Assembly (NCBI GenBank): GCA_019915015.1
Contig: JAHBBC010000018.1
Coordinates: 186,001-250,000 of the forward strand
Direction: 5' to 3'
Length of the DNA: 64,000 nt
DNA from: Auriscalpium vulgare
Lineage: Eukaryota > Basidiomycota > Agaricomycetes > Russulales > Auriscalpiaceae
Shown: positions 12,201 to 21,291 of the stretch, one piece after another
How the letters are laid out: each line of letters starts with the position of its first letter
Numbering within the stretch: position 1 is the stretch's first letter
Notes under the pieces: generated by a model
Told to the model about the DNA's origin: nothing
What the model saw: only the letters and a program-made list of their open reading frames with translations
Database searches by the model: none
Position numbers and translations under genes: made by a program

Positions 12201-15200
12201 CGTAGTATGTCCTGAGGTTAAACACAGCCCTGAAGATGTAGTAAAGATACTCGACCAACTCCTCAATGCATTTGGTGAGGACAATATTAGGTATCCCGTC
12301 AGGGCCGGGAGCCTTGTAGGGGCTGAGTCGAGCGGCGTGTTGCAGGATCTGTTCACGCGTGATGGCCGGCAGCGTACAGGCCTCATCGGGGTAGTCGAAG
12401 TCCTCGGGCACACCAGACGCCGCGGGCGCGCGGGGGAAGAAGCCACGAGCGAGCGCTGCGCTCTTATCGCTATTGTTAGCCACCGCGATGGAATTACCTG
12501 CGCCGTCGACTATGTTCAAGGTGGGGATGCGCGTGCGCCCACCATCGCCCGCAGGGCGCGAGATGTACCTGTTCGCAGTCCATAAGTCCGGGTCAGTCGC
12601 CTTCTCGAGCCAGTCCTGAAAATGAAGGCGTTTGGCGCGCTCGATGGCAATACCATAGTCGCGCTTCTCGAGTAGATACGCTGCATGGGACGGGTGGTCC
12701 GGGAGGTCGCGGAATTTGTATGACTCCCGGCGTGCCTTACGTTCGAACCGCCGCATCATCGTGAGTTCTTTTGACCACCAACGTCTGGAGAAACAAGATA
12801 ACTGAGTGCGGGGGACAAGCTGTTCAATGACGCGTTGCATCGCGGACGTCACCTGTAAGCACACGTTGTTGAATTCTGCTTCGCTGCTGATGACGTGCGG
12901 GGCTCCAATTGCTGCGAGTTCCGTGCGAAGGGCCTTCTTGAATTCATCCCAGTTGACTTCGCGGAAGTTGGGAGGCGGCGGTGCGTCGCGTCGAGACATG
13001 TGGAGGTCGAGCTTGGTGGAGACGGGAACATGGTCGGTGCCCGGGCCCTGTAAAGCCGGTAGCGTGTCGCAGACGAGAAGATGGTCATACGTGTGCTCGG
13101 TGATAAACACCTGGTCCAATCGCGACCACTTCTTCGTGACATTATGTTGGTGCGTCGGCAGACCGGCTGGAAGCGCTAGGTCCATGTCGAGGTCGGCCAG
13201 GACGTCGATGAGTCGCTCCGCGGCGTCCAGAGCTTGCGTCGTGAAAAGGCGGTCGTCCTCCGGGCGGTCCCAGCTGGGATGATGACGATTGAAATCGCCG
13301 AGCCAGAGAACATGAAATCGAGACGAGCCGTCGCCATAGATCGTATTGTGGTGCCGTCGGCAGAACTCCGATAGTGCCCCAATGGTGTCGTCATGGTCGC
13401 CAGGGTTGTAGACGTTGAAGATTGTCAGCTGACCCCATTCACCTGTGATCTGTATGATGCAGACGTCGCCCGAGGGGAAGTCGATTTGTTGCCAGGAATT
13501 TGTGTCGAGGTTGTCGTGGACAAGGTAGAGAGCGCGAGTGGCGGATGGGTCGGAGAAATGAGTGGACGGGTATACGACGCGCCAGGGGGCTCCTGCGTAC
13601 GTGTGCGAATCACGCTTGACGTACGGCTCCTGTATTGCGATGAGATCGTATTCCCTTAACTTACCTAAGTTGACGAGATGGTGTTGTGCGACGTGAGACT
13701 TGTTGAGATTTTGTTGCCATATGCCGAGCTGTTGAGTGACCTCGTGTGCGTCATCAGTCATGAGGGAGCGGGGGGAGATTGGACTCGCGTTCGACTTCGT
13801 CGTTCCAGTCCCGACCTGTTGAGCAGCTCTCCTGAGGATCGCGGCGCCCGGCGGCGGGGAGTCAGAGACCTGACGTGGTGGGAGAGGCGTGTCGCGCGGC
13901 GGCTGGGAACCCATGTAGTCGTGAAGCGTGCGCTGGCCGGTGGCGGCGGGGTTGAGGGGCTGTCGCTGAGCGTGGAGTCGTTGGCGTGGAGGGGGGGACT
14001 GCCGAGGGGGTGAGCGTCGAGATTGCGCGAGGTGTTCTGGGTAGCGTTCTTCGCGTGAGAGCCGCGGCGGTCGGGAGTAGTGAGTCCAGCTCTCCGCGGT
14101 GGGGAAATACTGCAGCGCATTCTCGGGATACCGTTCGTCGAATTGTCGACAGCGCTTAAGGAACTCCGGGCAGGACCTGTCCCAACTAGCGTGGTCAGCG
14201 GATCTGCACGATACACACTTGTATGTCTGGTAAGATGAGCACTCGCTGGTGCGGTGATCGTGGCCGCACGTCCCGCACGTGTCCCCGGGCGACCTACAGA
14301 CGCTAGCCTTGTGTCCGAATCGTTGACATTTCAGGCATCTGAGCGGCTCGCGAGGCAAGCGCTCCGCGTAGACCTTCTTCTCCCGGATCACCATGCCATC
14401 TCGAATGACGTTGTTGGCGACTTCCACGTCGCTGAACGTGAGGTGTGCGTGTCCGCATGTCTGATTCTCGTCTCGGCGCTGCGGTGGCTTGGCCCACTGG
14501 GCCTTGAGGATCGAGTTAGCGGGCATCTGGTTGGTCTCTTCTACGTCTTGCAAGCTGTACGGGGCCTCGGTGTCGAAGGTGAGGGGGATGAAGCGAACGA
14601 ATATTGTGTATCCTTGCGGGCGAACGTCGGCATCGGGGTGAACGGTCTCGGCGATCGCCCGGCGAGCGCCCGGGCTGCTGCGCACCCAATCGGCCATCTC
14701 TTTGCTGCTGAACTGGAGGATGAGAGCCCCAGATTGGACACGATACATGTCCTTGATCGTGAGCGGAGAAGGTGGCGCTGGGGCAAGGGTTTGGAGAACG
14801 TCGACAAGGTGGGCACGGATGGCAGTGATGCTACGGGTCGGGGTGGGTGCACTCTCTCGCGGCGCCGCAATGAGTACCTGACAGTCGCGAATGAGTGTCT
14901 GCTGCGCGATGCGCGGATCGAGGGTGGGCGTGCCAGCCGGGCCGGTCTTCGCAGCGTTCACCAGGGCGTCACGGTAAGTGCTGGTCGTGGTTTCGAGGCG
15001 CTCGGAGGTGTCGGTGACTTTGTGGACGGTGGATTGGATGTCCGTGAGGACAGATTTTTGAGAGTCTCGGACAGTCTCTAGGTCCGAGACCAAGGACTGC
15101 AGCGTCTTCGTGTCGGCAGCTTGAATCTCCAGGTTGACGGCAGCTGTGGAAAGGGAGGCGGTGATCGTGTCCAGGCGCTCTTCGATCTTCTGCGTGACTA

Positions 15201-15692
15201 GACCTGCAAGCTCATCGCTACGACGAACGGCTCCAACGTGCGAGAGAGTAGACGCGACGGCGCGAATGGCGGACACTACAGGTTTGGGTACTTTGGCAAG
15301 GCTCGAGATGTGAAACAGTGTGGTGACGATAGAGTCGAGAGTGATCGGGATGTCCGGAGAGTGAAGTGATTTGTCGATGAGGAATGCGTGTGCGTCCTTG
15401 TAATCCGCGAATGATAACTCGGAGGGGACGTCTTGCGAGAGGGGGGTGGAGCCGCGCGACGCGCTCACGTGGCGCGTTGTTGTGGCCCCAGCGCGACCAC
15501 CAGGCGTCGCCATGACTTCGTTCCTTTTCTAGGCCCTCGATATAAGCCCGCGCTATGTCTTTGAAAGGTTCTACTAAGGGTATAAGAGCCAGAGTCCAGC
15601 GGAGGGTGGTTGCGATGTTGCCTGAGGTGTCGGGGTCCCAGGGGTGCCACCAGTCCGTGATGGTTCGCCTCGGGGTGTTGATCAGCTCGTCC
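9294..15692 (-). mobile_element. complete non-LTR retrotransposon (LINE, RNase H-bearing, Tad-like)
   Basis: The 6.4-kb insert is bounded exactly by the 265-bp direct repeats. Read on the minus strand it has a short 5' UTR (15514-15692), one uninterrupted ORF of 1891 codons, and a 3' UTR of about 540 bp (9294-9837). The 3' UTR contains a short hairpin at about 9616-9637 (CCGGGG ... CCCCGG around an A-rich loop). There is no poly(A) tract at the 3' junction and there are no LTRs. Domain order and RNase H content suggest the fungal Tad-like group, but the clade is not proven without a tree. Intactness and identical flanks suggest a recent insertion. Confidence 0.9.
9838..15513 (-). CDS. LINE polyprotein: zinc knuckles, endonuclease, reverse transcriptase, RNase H
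   Basis: Single 1891-aa ORF that would drive target-primed reverse transcription. Approximate order of parts: an N-terminal helical region (1-200); a nucleic-acid-binding region with CCHC knuckles (about 390-465, CLKCQRFGHKASVC, then CGTCGHDHRTSEC and CVSCRSADHASWDRSC); an EEP-type endonuclease (about 595-830, starting IWQQNLNKSHVAQHHL, with AIQEPYVK and WLGDFNRHHPSWD); a reverse transcriptase (about 1100-1380, with YRPIALLNTTCKLL, LFLDIEGAFPN, GIGQGDPLS and the catalytic FVDD at about 1288); an RNase H domain (about 1575-1715, VYSDGSACDGKVGAAAV, EAEYVGLLLAVELL, DNQATLRAL and WVPGHEDLEGNELAD); and a C-terminal CCHC motif (about 1820, CPSCRHASEDVRHYLLDC). Gag-like and pol-like parts are fused in one frame instead of two ORFs. 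No stop or frame break interrupts it. Start chosen: the first ATG (MATPGGRAGATT). Confidence 0.93.
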   Translation of the reverse strand: MATPGGRAGATTTRHVSASRGSTPLSQDVPSELSFADYKDAHAFLIDKSLHSPDIPITLDSIVTTLFHISSLAKVPKPVVSAIRAVASTLSHVGAVRRSDELAGLVTQKIEERLDTITASLSTAAVNLEIQAADTKTLQSLVSDLETVRDSQKSVLTDIQSTVHKVTDTSERLETTTSTYRDALVNAAKTGPAGTPTLDPRIAQQTLIRDCQVLIAAPRESAPTPTRSITAIRAHLVDVLQTLAPAPPSPLTIKDMYRVQSGALILQFSSKEMADWVRSSPGARRAIAETVHPDADVRPQGYTIFVRFIPLTFDTEAPYSLQDVEETNQMPANSILKAQWAKPPQRRDENQTCGHAHLTFSDVEVANNVIRDGMVIREKKVYAERLPREPLRCLKCQRFGHKASVCRSPGDTCGTCGHDHRTSECSSYQTYKCVSCRSADHASWDRSCPEFLKRCRQFDERYPENALQYFPTAESWTHYSRPPRLSREERYPEHLAQSRRSPPRQSPPPRQRLHAQRQPLNPAATGQRTLHDYMGSQPPRDTPLPPRQVSDSPPPGAAILRRAAQQVGTGTTKSNASPISPRSLMTDDAHEVTQQLGIWQQNLNKSHVAQHHLVNLGKLREYDLIAIQEPYVKRDSHTYAGAPWRVVYPSTHFSDPSATRALYLVHDNLDTNSWQQIDFPSGDVCIIQITGEWGQLTIFNVYNPGDHDDTIGALSEFCRRHHNTIYGDGSSRFHVLWLGDFNRHHPSWDRPEDDRLFTTQALDAAERLIDVLADLDMDLALPAGLPTHQHNVTKKWSRLDQVFITEHTYDHLLVCDTLPALQGPGTDHVPVSTKLDLHMSRRDAPPPPNFREVNWDEFKKALRTELAAIGAPHVISSEAEFNNVCLQVTSAMQRVIEQLVPRTQLSCFSRRWWSKELTMMRRFERKARRESYKFRDLPDHPSHAAYLLEKRDYGIAIERAKRLHFQDWLEKATDPDLWTANRYISRPAGDGGRTRIPTLNIVDGAGNSIAVANNSDKSAALARGFFPRAPAASGVPEDFDYPDEACTLPAITREQILQHAARLSPYKAPGPDGIPNIVLTKCIEELVEYLYYIFRAVFNLRTYYDPWREFTTVVLRKPGKPRYDVPKAYRPIALLNTTCKLLTSIVAEQLTSIGERHALLPPTHFGGRPGRTTTDAVHLLIQKIKNAWRQGKVVSALFLDIEGAFPNAVTDRLLHNMRARRVPGVLIDFVHRMLTHRRTSLRFDDYMSGIINIDNGIGQGDPLSMALYLYYNAGILDIPRGRDEAAMAFVDDAIIFATGDDFTATHRILRDMMTRTDGAVDWSLAHNSRFEFSKLALIDFAVPQSTKQRAPLVLPICTIPPSTTTKYLGVILDQHLNWAAQTQYAVRKGTQWTNQLRRLATSAHGLTPAYARRLYIAVALPKMLYAVDTWCTPIHGTGARKMGSVTAIRSLARVQRIGTIAITGGLRSSPTDALDAHAHILPMELAVDKACHRAAVRLCTLPQEHPLNPLVKRCANRYVRSHRSPIHHLFHIYRLHPDVVETIPAVRGRPGTSLPFTIHIDPSREAAIETDHNAREYIRVYSDGSACDGKVGAAAVLLRDGCRPRILRYHLGKVSDHTVYEAEYVGLLLAVELLRTEDNANRSTAISVDNQATLRALRTRTSRPGQYLATAFVSSAISLKKTRRRGFTLTLRWVPGHEDLEGNELADVEAKAAAAGASSARRRLPEILRDGLPRSASAIRQEHHATLNRRWAEAWKASPRFARYARIDPSMPSNRFLKLIDNPQLTRAHSSLLFQLRTGHIPLNKHLHRIGKITSPRCPSCRHASEDVRHYLLDCRAHRHERRIMQHQWRRKAQDLSFLLSSPKALIAVLRYVQATGRFTNYGELNLRPDN

Positions 15693-15957
15693 GCTGGACG
15701 TCGTATTTGCGCCTATCGCGAATCACCCGCACTATGCGGCGGCTGACTGCACGAATGTATTCATGCAAACTGTGTCTTCGCCGAACGACTGCTAGCCTCT
15801 CACCTTCATTGAATCCTCTTTGGTTCCAAGCTGGTTTAATCTCGGCATGTCGTGTCTTTTTGAAGGCCCTCCCGCGTCCGAGGGGATTTATTATTACCAG
15901 CATGTGGTGCTGTGTTTGCTCTATGATATGTCTGACAACCGTCGAGATCTCTACCAA
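15693..15957. repeat. 265-bp direct repeat, right copy, flanking the LINE
   Basis: Copy of 9029-9293. It carries the last 103 coding bases of the WSC gene plus its 3' flank, cut off from the rest of that gene by the LINE. Beyond 15957 the sequence continues into a decayed thioesterase-like copy. Confidence 0.9.
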
Positions 15958-16850
15958 ATGACTCTCACGGGAGCTCGCCTCCTCTGGTTAGCAGCAGTAG
16001 ACGACACCAGCGCCGTCGGATGCGAATCCAGCACACACCGCTGCTGTGCGCGCCAGGCATCATCATCCCCACTCTCACGACCGTCAATATCTCTGCTGAC
16101 AGCGAGCGCTCGCTCGCCGATGAATTCAATGACCGGCGCGGGGTACTCGCACAGCACCGGGTCGCTTGCGTTCATGGCAGACAGATTTCGCGACCCCGTT
16201 CCGCCGCTCTCCAGCGGGCTTTCGCCGGACTCGTGGCGCCCGACGGTTATGCTGACGCTGGATATTAAGGCGCGGCTCCCCCGACCATACTATTGGGCCA
16301 TATGCGGCGTGTAGATTGGTTGACGACCCGCAGGGGCGGCATGACGTGTACGTCGAACTGTGGCCGGCGTCATCTTCAGGGAGGGCTGGATCGATCGCAT
16401 GGAGGAAGTGCACGACGAAGTTCGCGCGTCAGTGATGGAGCACGGCGGAGGCACGGGCAGGATGCGCGCAAAGTGGTGTGAGGCGGGCATGGGGGGCTGG
16501 CGGGAGGAGGTCCATTGAGCGGATGAGGGTGAGTCGGTCGTCGGAATCAGAACGCCCGAGATGTCCATGAGCTGGAATGGAACATTCACTTTGCCCTGTC
16601 ATGTCACAGGCGTGGATTTCGTCTGTTGAGCAAATAAATGACTCACGTTCTGAAGAAGCTCTGTGGCGGATAGATTAGAGACTCGACCACCAGATCGAAT
16701 TCTTCGTATATAGACTTCGAGCGGCCCTAAGGAGCTCGTGCGTAGAAAATGGGCGGTGAGGTGAATGGGGTCAGGATGTGGTGATGTTGCCCGGCGGTCG
16801 ACGCAAGCATTCAAACCAACTGCTGGCAGATATCCTGCCGGGCATGGTCA
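15958..16850 (-). pseudogene. decayed copy of the thioesterase-like (hotdog) family
   Basis: Minus-strand segments match the four intact genes at 30.4-36.8 kb but cannot be joined into one frame. Near 16660-16840 the translation reads GYLPAVGLNACV and then HPDPIHLTAHFLR ... GPLEVYIRRIRSG, equivalent to their exon 3. Around 16500 a PPAPHARLTPL-like stretch appears, equivalent to the start of exon 4. At 15960-16060 a piece reads WRAQQRCVLDSHPTALVSS, matching the conserved C-terminal block. Stops and shifts separate these pieces, and no MAPF-type first exon was found upstream. It is probably a dead relative of the array, next to the LINE insertion. Confidence 0.65.
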
Positions 16851-17112
16851 GAAAGCACATGCTTCGACTTGGATAAAAAATCTGACCTCCTTAAATGCAC
16901 ACACATGAGCTAATCAGCTATGCGCAGCGCGTTCTTCATACCGTACACCTTTATTTGACTCTGAGCAGGCCCGGAGGATGGCACGCAGCAAATTCCAAGT
17001 TTTATGATGCCCGATGGCCATCGTCTCGCAAGTATACCGAGAAAACGTGTTATTTTCATGAATGAAGTCACGATTTGATAGTACAGATACATCCAGGTGG
17101 AATGCGGCACAT

Positions 17113-18309
17113 TCAACCAGTCCAGACAGCCTGAAAGGCGCAATGAGCATAGTTCTGATGAACGGCATCGATAACTTACAGGACCAGGCTGAGTATAGCT
17201 CGTGGCCTGAAAATCGACAAGTCAGCCTCATTCATCGATAAATTTACAACGAGCACCATGGACTCACAGTAGAGTAGATGTCTGCATTACGAAGTGGCAC
17301 ATGAGCTGTGGAACGAATGAGGCTAATAGACGAAACGAACCTATCAGGATGCCAGGCTCGTTGCCGGTGTAGACGCCTGGGATGGCAACCAGCGGGCTAG
17401 GCGTACCCGAGCCCCCTGTGGAGACGTTGATCTGGCCGCAGGAGAGATAGAATTGCGCGCCACCGAATGTTTGAGCGACCTGAGCGTAATCAGTCAAAGC
17501 GCTGGCGGACTGGGGAAAAGGCTGGGTACATGGAGAGCGATCTGCTCGACGCGGAGGAGGTACTGGCCAGCGGGAAGCGCTGTCGGCAGGGAAAATGTGA
17601 TTTGCCCAAGGTCTGCGGTGCACATGTGAGCGACGCGGATCTGTCTCCGGACCCAGAAATGCACTGACTGTTGTCGGGCCACGTGTACTGGCCGTTTGAT
17701 ACTGTCGCAGAGATCTGATAGACCTTGAACCAGACACTGCCTGAGCCATCGAAAGCAGAGGCGTTGCCGGGCGCCTTCGCGAGGTACACTGGCAAGCGAA
17801 GCAATTTCAACGTCAAGCCGACGAGTCGGCGACAGTATGAAATTTACCGTTGACGACACCAGGATGGTAGATTGGCTGGTCGAGAGCTAGACCAACCTAG
17901 GATACGACAGGCTCAGTCAAAAATGAGAGTATGAAAGCCCTGCATGGGATGCCTCACAGTTTCACCCGACGACACGGTATAGGTGGACGTGTTGGCGGCA
18001 GAGGCCAAGCCGCCGACGTTGCAGCGCAGGTCGGTGGATGTGACATCCGTAACCTGATCAAACCGTCAATGAACAACGCCTTCGAGGACGAGAAGACAAG
18101 AAGCCCAGTACCGGTGTGTTATAGTTGGTGTTCTGGCGCACGTATACGTATGGGTCAGTAACAGTGCTGCCGGCCACGAGAGACGTGAAACGGTCTGCAA
18201 GGGAATAGTCAGGATGTGCACCTGCTGAGGACGAAGACAACTCACAGTGAGCCAGAGCGGACGGCACGAACGCTAAGGCGACACTAACGAGCGCGAGGGA
18301 TGCCTTCAT
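17113..18309 (-). CDS. AA9 lytic polysaccharide monooxygenase, 10 exons, 230 aa
   Basis: Secreted copper enzyme that oxidatively cleaves cellulose or related beta-glucans. Exons on the minus strand: 18246-18309, 18112-18194, 17958-18053, 17848-17896, 17669-17788, 17530-17612, 17341-17479, 17268-17281, 17180-17206 and 17113-17130. The sum is 231 codons with the stop, and the frame holds throughout. A signal peptide (MKASLALVSVALAFVPSALA) is followed directly by His, the expected N-terminal copper ligand of the mature enzyme (HYRFTSLVAG). The second His is in DQPIYHPGVVNVYLAKA. LLRVEQIALH and GGAQFYLSCGQINV hold the conserved core with the axial Tyr. Cysteines in DLRCNV and YLSCGQ should pair. 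It ends GPAVWTG, a usual AA9 finish. There is no CBM1 or linker. The last three exons are 14, 27 and 18 nt, so automated gene finders may miss the C-terminus. Substrate cannot be inferred. Confidence 0.93.
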
Positions 18310-18780
18310 GTCGGAGACGGATACAATGAGATGAACGATTGTAAGGGCGCCTTTTATAAACCGGTCACTCCAGATATCGGCAACCCGGGACTGCAGGATC
18401 CAGGACATTTTTCCGCAAGGGAGGGCACGAAGTTGCAGTTGTTGCAGGGAGTTGGAGCTCCCTGTGCTGAGAAGCATGGTCCGGAGAGTCCTCGCAAGAT
18501 GATATCATACGTCAAATGGTTCTCGGATGAGACATATCGGCTCGTGTTGAAGCGCATCCGGTTACTATGGGGAGCGCTCGGATGTATTCCGGAATCTTAG
18601 AGTGGTAGAATAGGCAAACACTAGAGTTTCGTCTGCATCATGTTGACGCGTAGTTGAGCAAATCTCCGTAAGAGACAGATCAATGGGCTAGTAGGTCAAG
18701 ACTGGGGGCAACTGCGGCCCACACGTGTTGAGCATGTAGGAGCAAGCGCTGCGTGAGCGCACGGTGAGGCATATCCATCT

Positions 18781-19160
18781 TGATAAGCGGCTGAGCAAAA
18801 CAGCGAAGTTACCTGCCAGCCGAAAGAACGCAGCAATTACTTCGGGAAGAAGCAGGGTGAACGCAAGAAGTGACGGTGATGAGGAGCAGCAGGCAGCCAG
18901 TCAACAGAGTCGGCAAGCGAAAGGAGCGGAAAATCGTGCTCCACAACGGCGCCAGGATCGCGGGAAGAAAAGTCGGATGACAATTCCCAATGGTCAAAGA
19001 TGCTGCGTTTAGAGGAGCTGTCAGACTATAAGCAGAGATGTCGGAGAGTGTGCGTGATGTGAGTCGACAAGTTGAATTCCACCGTGCGATCAGTAAACTT
19101 GACTCGGAAGCACCATGTAGTACTGCGGTAGGTTGCGACCCCATGAGTATCAAGTCAGGA
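18781..19160. repeat. diverged dispersed repeat, copy R1
   Basis: Patches of clear similarity to 22806-23240 occur in the same order and orientation. Both start near GATAAG[C/T]GGCTGAGCAAA. Both later share TTTAGAGGAGCTGTC, then GCAGAGA[T/C]GTCGGAGAG, and then a block with GTAGTACTG and GGTTGC. The middle parts have drifted. No coding potential or terminal repeats were seen, so the class is unknown. Confidence 0.6.
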
Positions 19161-19224
19161 TCCTGTCTGCTCGTCCCTCCGGTCATATCGTGAACGACAA
19201 CAAGAACTTTGACGTGTTTGATCT

Positions 19225-19290
19225 TCATCCCAGAGCCTTACGCCGACCCCATATGCTCCGCCAACCTTGTGCGCTCTATCGTCGGAGGCT
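19225..19290 (+). pseudogene. short remnant resembling an S28 peptidase exon
   Basis: The plus-strand translation reads YADPICSANLVRSI. It matches YADPTCSANLVRSI in exon 5 of the S28 peptidase gene (near 28837) at all but one residue, and the underlying DNA is also similar. Flanking sequence does not extend the match. It is either a fragment of a duplicated peptidase gene or chance on a short window. Confidence 0.35.
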
Positions 19291-21291
19291 CGGTGGGGCA
19301 CGCATTTCGGGACATAGTCACCGGCGAACTGCTGGAATGCGCTGAAACCGAGATTACGAGCTGCCATGAGAAGCATGTACGCGACGATAGTGATCTAGTA
19401 TTCAGGTCCACAACCAGCATTTGCGGATGATGCGCTCAAGTATACCCGACGGAGATGGCGGGAGGCGCCGACTTGCAGGGAGTGCGCTGCGAGCAGTCTC
19501 ACTAATGTTGGGCCCCTGCCTCTGCCTCTGCGCTCGAGCCTGCCATGGAGAGCATGGCTCATAAGTCCCGGGCCCAAGTTGCGGGTTTGCAGGGAAGGTG
19601 GAAGAGGCAACCTGCGCCAACTCGGAGTCCACCATCGATATTGCCCACTGTTGCTTATCTCGATATCTTCGTAAAACTTTAAGGGAACGGCAGTCGCAGG
19701 CCAATTGATGGAGTTCGTCAGAAAATTGGCCGACTGTACGAGCTCTGGTACTACATGAGCTCGACGATGTCGACCGCCGTCACAGTTGCCTTGTTCTTTT
19801 TACCAAGAAATGACGCGAGAACTCGCGCCGCTGTTGCTGTTCAACAGCAATCGGAAGCGACGGGTCTTGTGCGAGCTGTCTAGACGTGTCAAGCTCGTTT
19901 AGTAAAGCTTGTGGTGTCTGTATAGAAGGGACCTAGCTTGACGCGTCTTGCGAGCTTGGGGCTCTGTCAAGACGCGCCAAGCTCGCTCCCGTTTTCCTGA
20001 TGTTGGCATGTTCCTCGGAGAGGTCGCGCAGGAACGTAGCCAGAAGTCCAGCCTGAGTACTTAGCTGCGCTCCTTGGACCTTCAGAGCTTGTATCTCGTC
20101 AGTCGGTTGTGCGCGTAGACTGTGAGCTTGTAGGGCGGTGAGGTCCGTATCGTCGACAATTGTCATAGGCTCGAATGAAGTGGAGTACTAGCCTGAGTGC
20201 CAATATTCTGTCATTACATAATGCGAGAACGACAGGCCTGGGCACTAGCACTGCCACACTGACGGTGCATTGAAACTCCGCGTCCGAGAAGTGAGCGGAC
20301 TTTGAATCCCTCTACCACACCAGTGCGACATCCACACCGCCACCCTCGCCACCCGACTACAACAACGCCACCCACAGGTGCCGTCCTGTCGCCCCTCGGC
20401 CCTGCCCCCGCCCCTTGCACGGCTTCCCTGTGACGACTGCAAGCGCCGCAACGACCTCTTCACCAGCTCCGTTGGCTATCGCGCCTCGTCGTCAAAACCG
20501 ATCTCTGGGATGTGCGAGTAATTTGCGACCAAAACGATGCTGCGGGTACGTGCTCGAAGCCTTGACGTTGGACCCTACCCATCTTTTGACTCCGCAATCA
20601 TCGCAGGTCGCCATCATCCATTACTCCCTCTTGTATTCATTCTGCGACTACTCTTCGCTGGCTCACCCGTCACCCCTCGTGCACTATCTGATCATCGCAG
20701 GCCATCCCTGGTGGATTAACACTTTCGCTGAGTTGGGCTTGGCGGAGCTAGGTTTCTCCCGTGTCCAGCAATGCCATTCAGTGCTCCCAGTCAATAATGG
20801 CGCTCTCAGGTAGGCCCGCGTTCGACTGTCATTCGGTCAACAAGCCCACCTTCCTGCGGATATCACGCCTTTTGTCACTTTGGCTCTCGATAGTGAACAC
20901 TGCACAGTGCTGGCAACGTCACTCTGCGCTTTCGACACTCACCTCCACGCGTGGGGAAAAGGTAAACACTCGCAAATAGGCGTATACAGTTTTGGTCCAT
21001 GGCGATTCTAGGCGACAATCACGTGATCTTCACCTCAGGAGATGCTCACAACGTCAAGACTAGATATTGTCATCGAATCCTGACTCGCATCCTATGTGAA
21101 TCGATTTGTTTCAACTAAGCCTATTTTGAGAAGATCGCAAGAAGGCGCACTCGTCGACCTTGCAATGTACAGCCTTCTCGGCGTATGCCGTCGGCGCCCA
21201 TCCAAGTGGGAGTCGTGCCCGCCCGCTCAAGTCCCAGATTTTTCGACGGTGGTCGTCATATCCTATCGTATCTCCTTCAGCATTCCATTCG

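Larger units (their letters stand above)
18310..21291. other. long intergenic region with dispersed repeats
   Basis: About 3 kb separate the AA9 promoter from the next credible coding exon. It holds one copy of a diverged repeat (18781-19160), a short peptidase-like remnant (19225-19290), and an unassigned 77-codon minus-strand frame at 19933-20166 that is helical in character. Short open frames at 20.4-21.2 kb have no recognisable domain; some may be upstream exons of the gene called at 21292. Confidence 0.4.

Noticed and set aside
19838..19995. Repeated GACGCG/AAGCTCG words that suggest a palindrome or attachment site
   Set aside because: The words occur in inconsistent order and orientation, and no stable stem or duplicated core could be defined.
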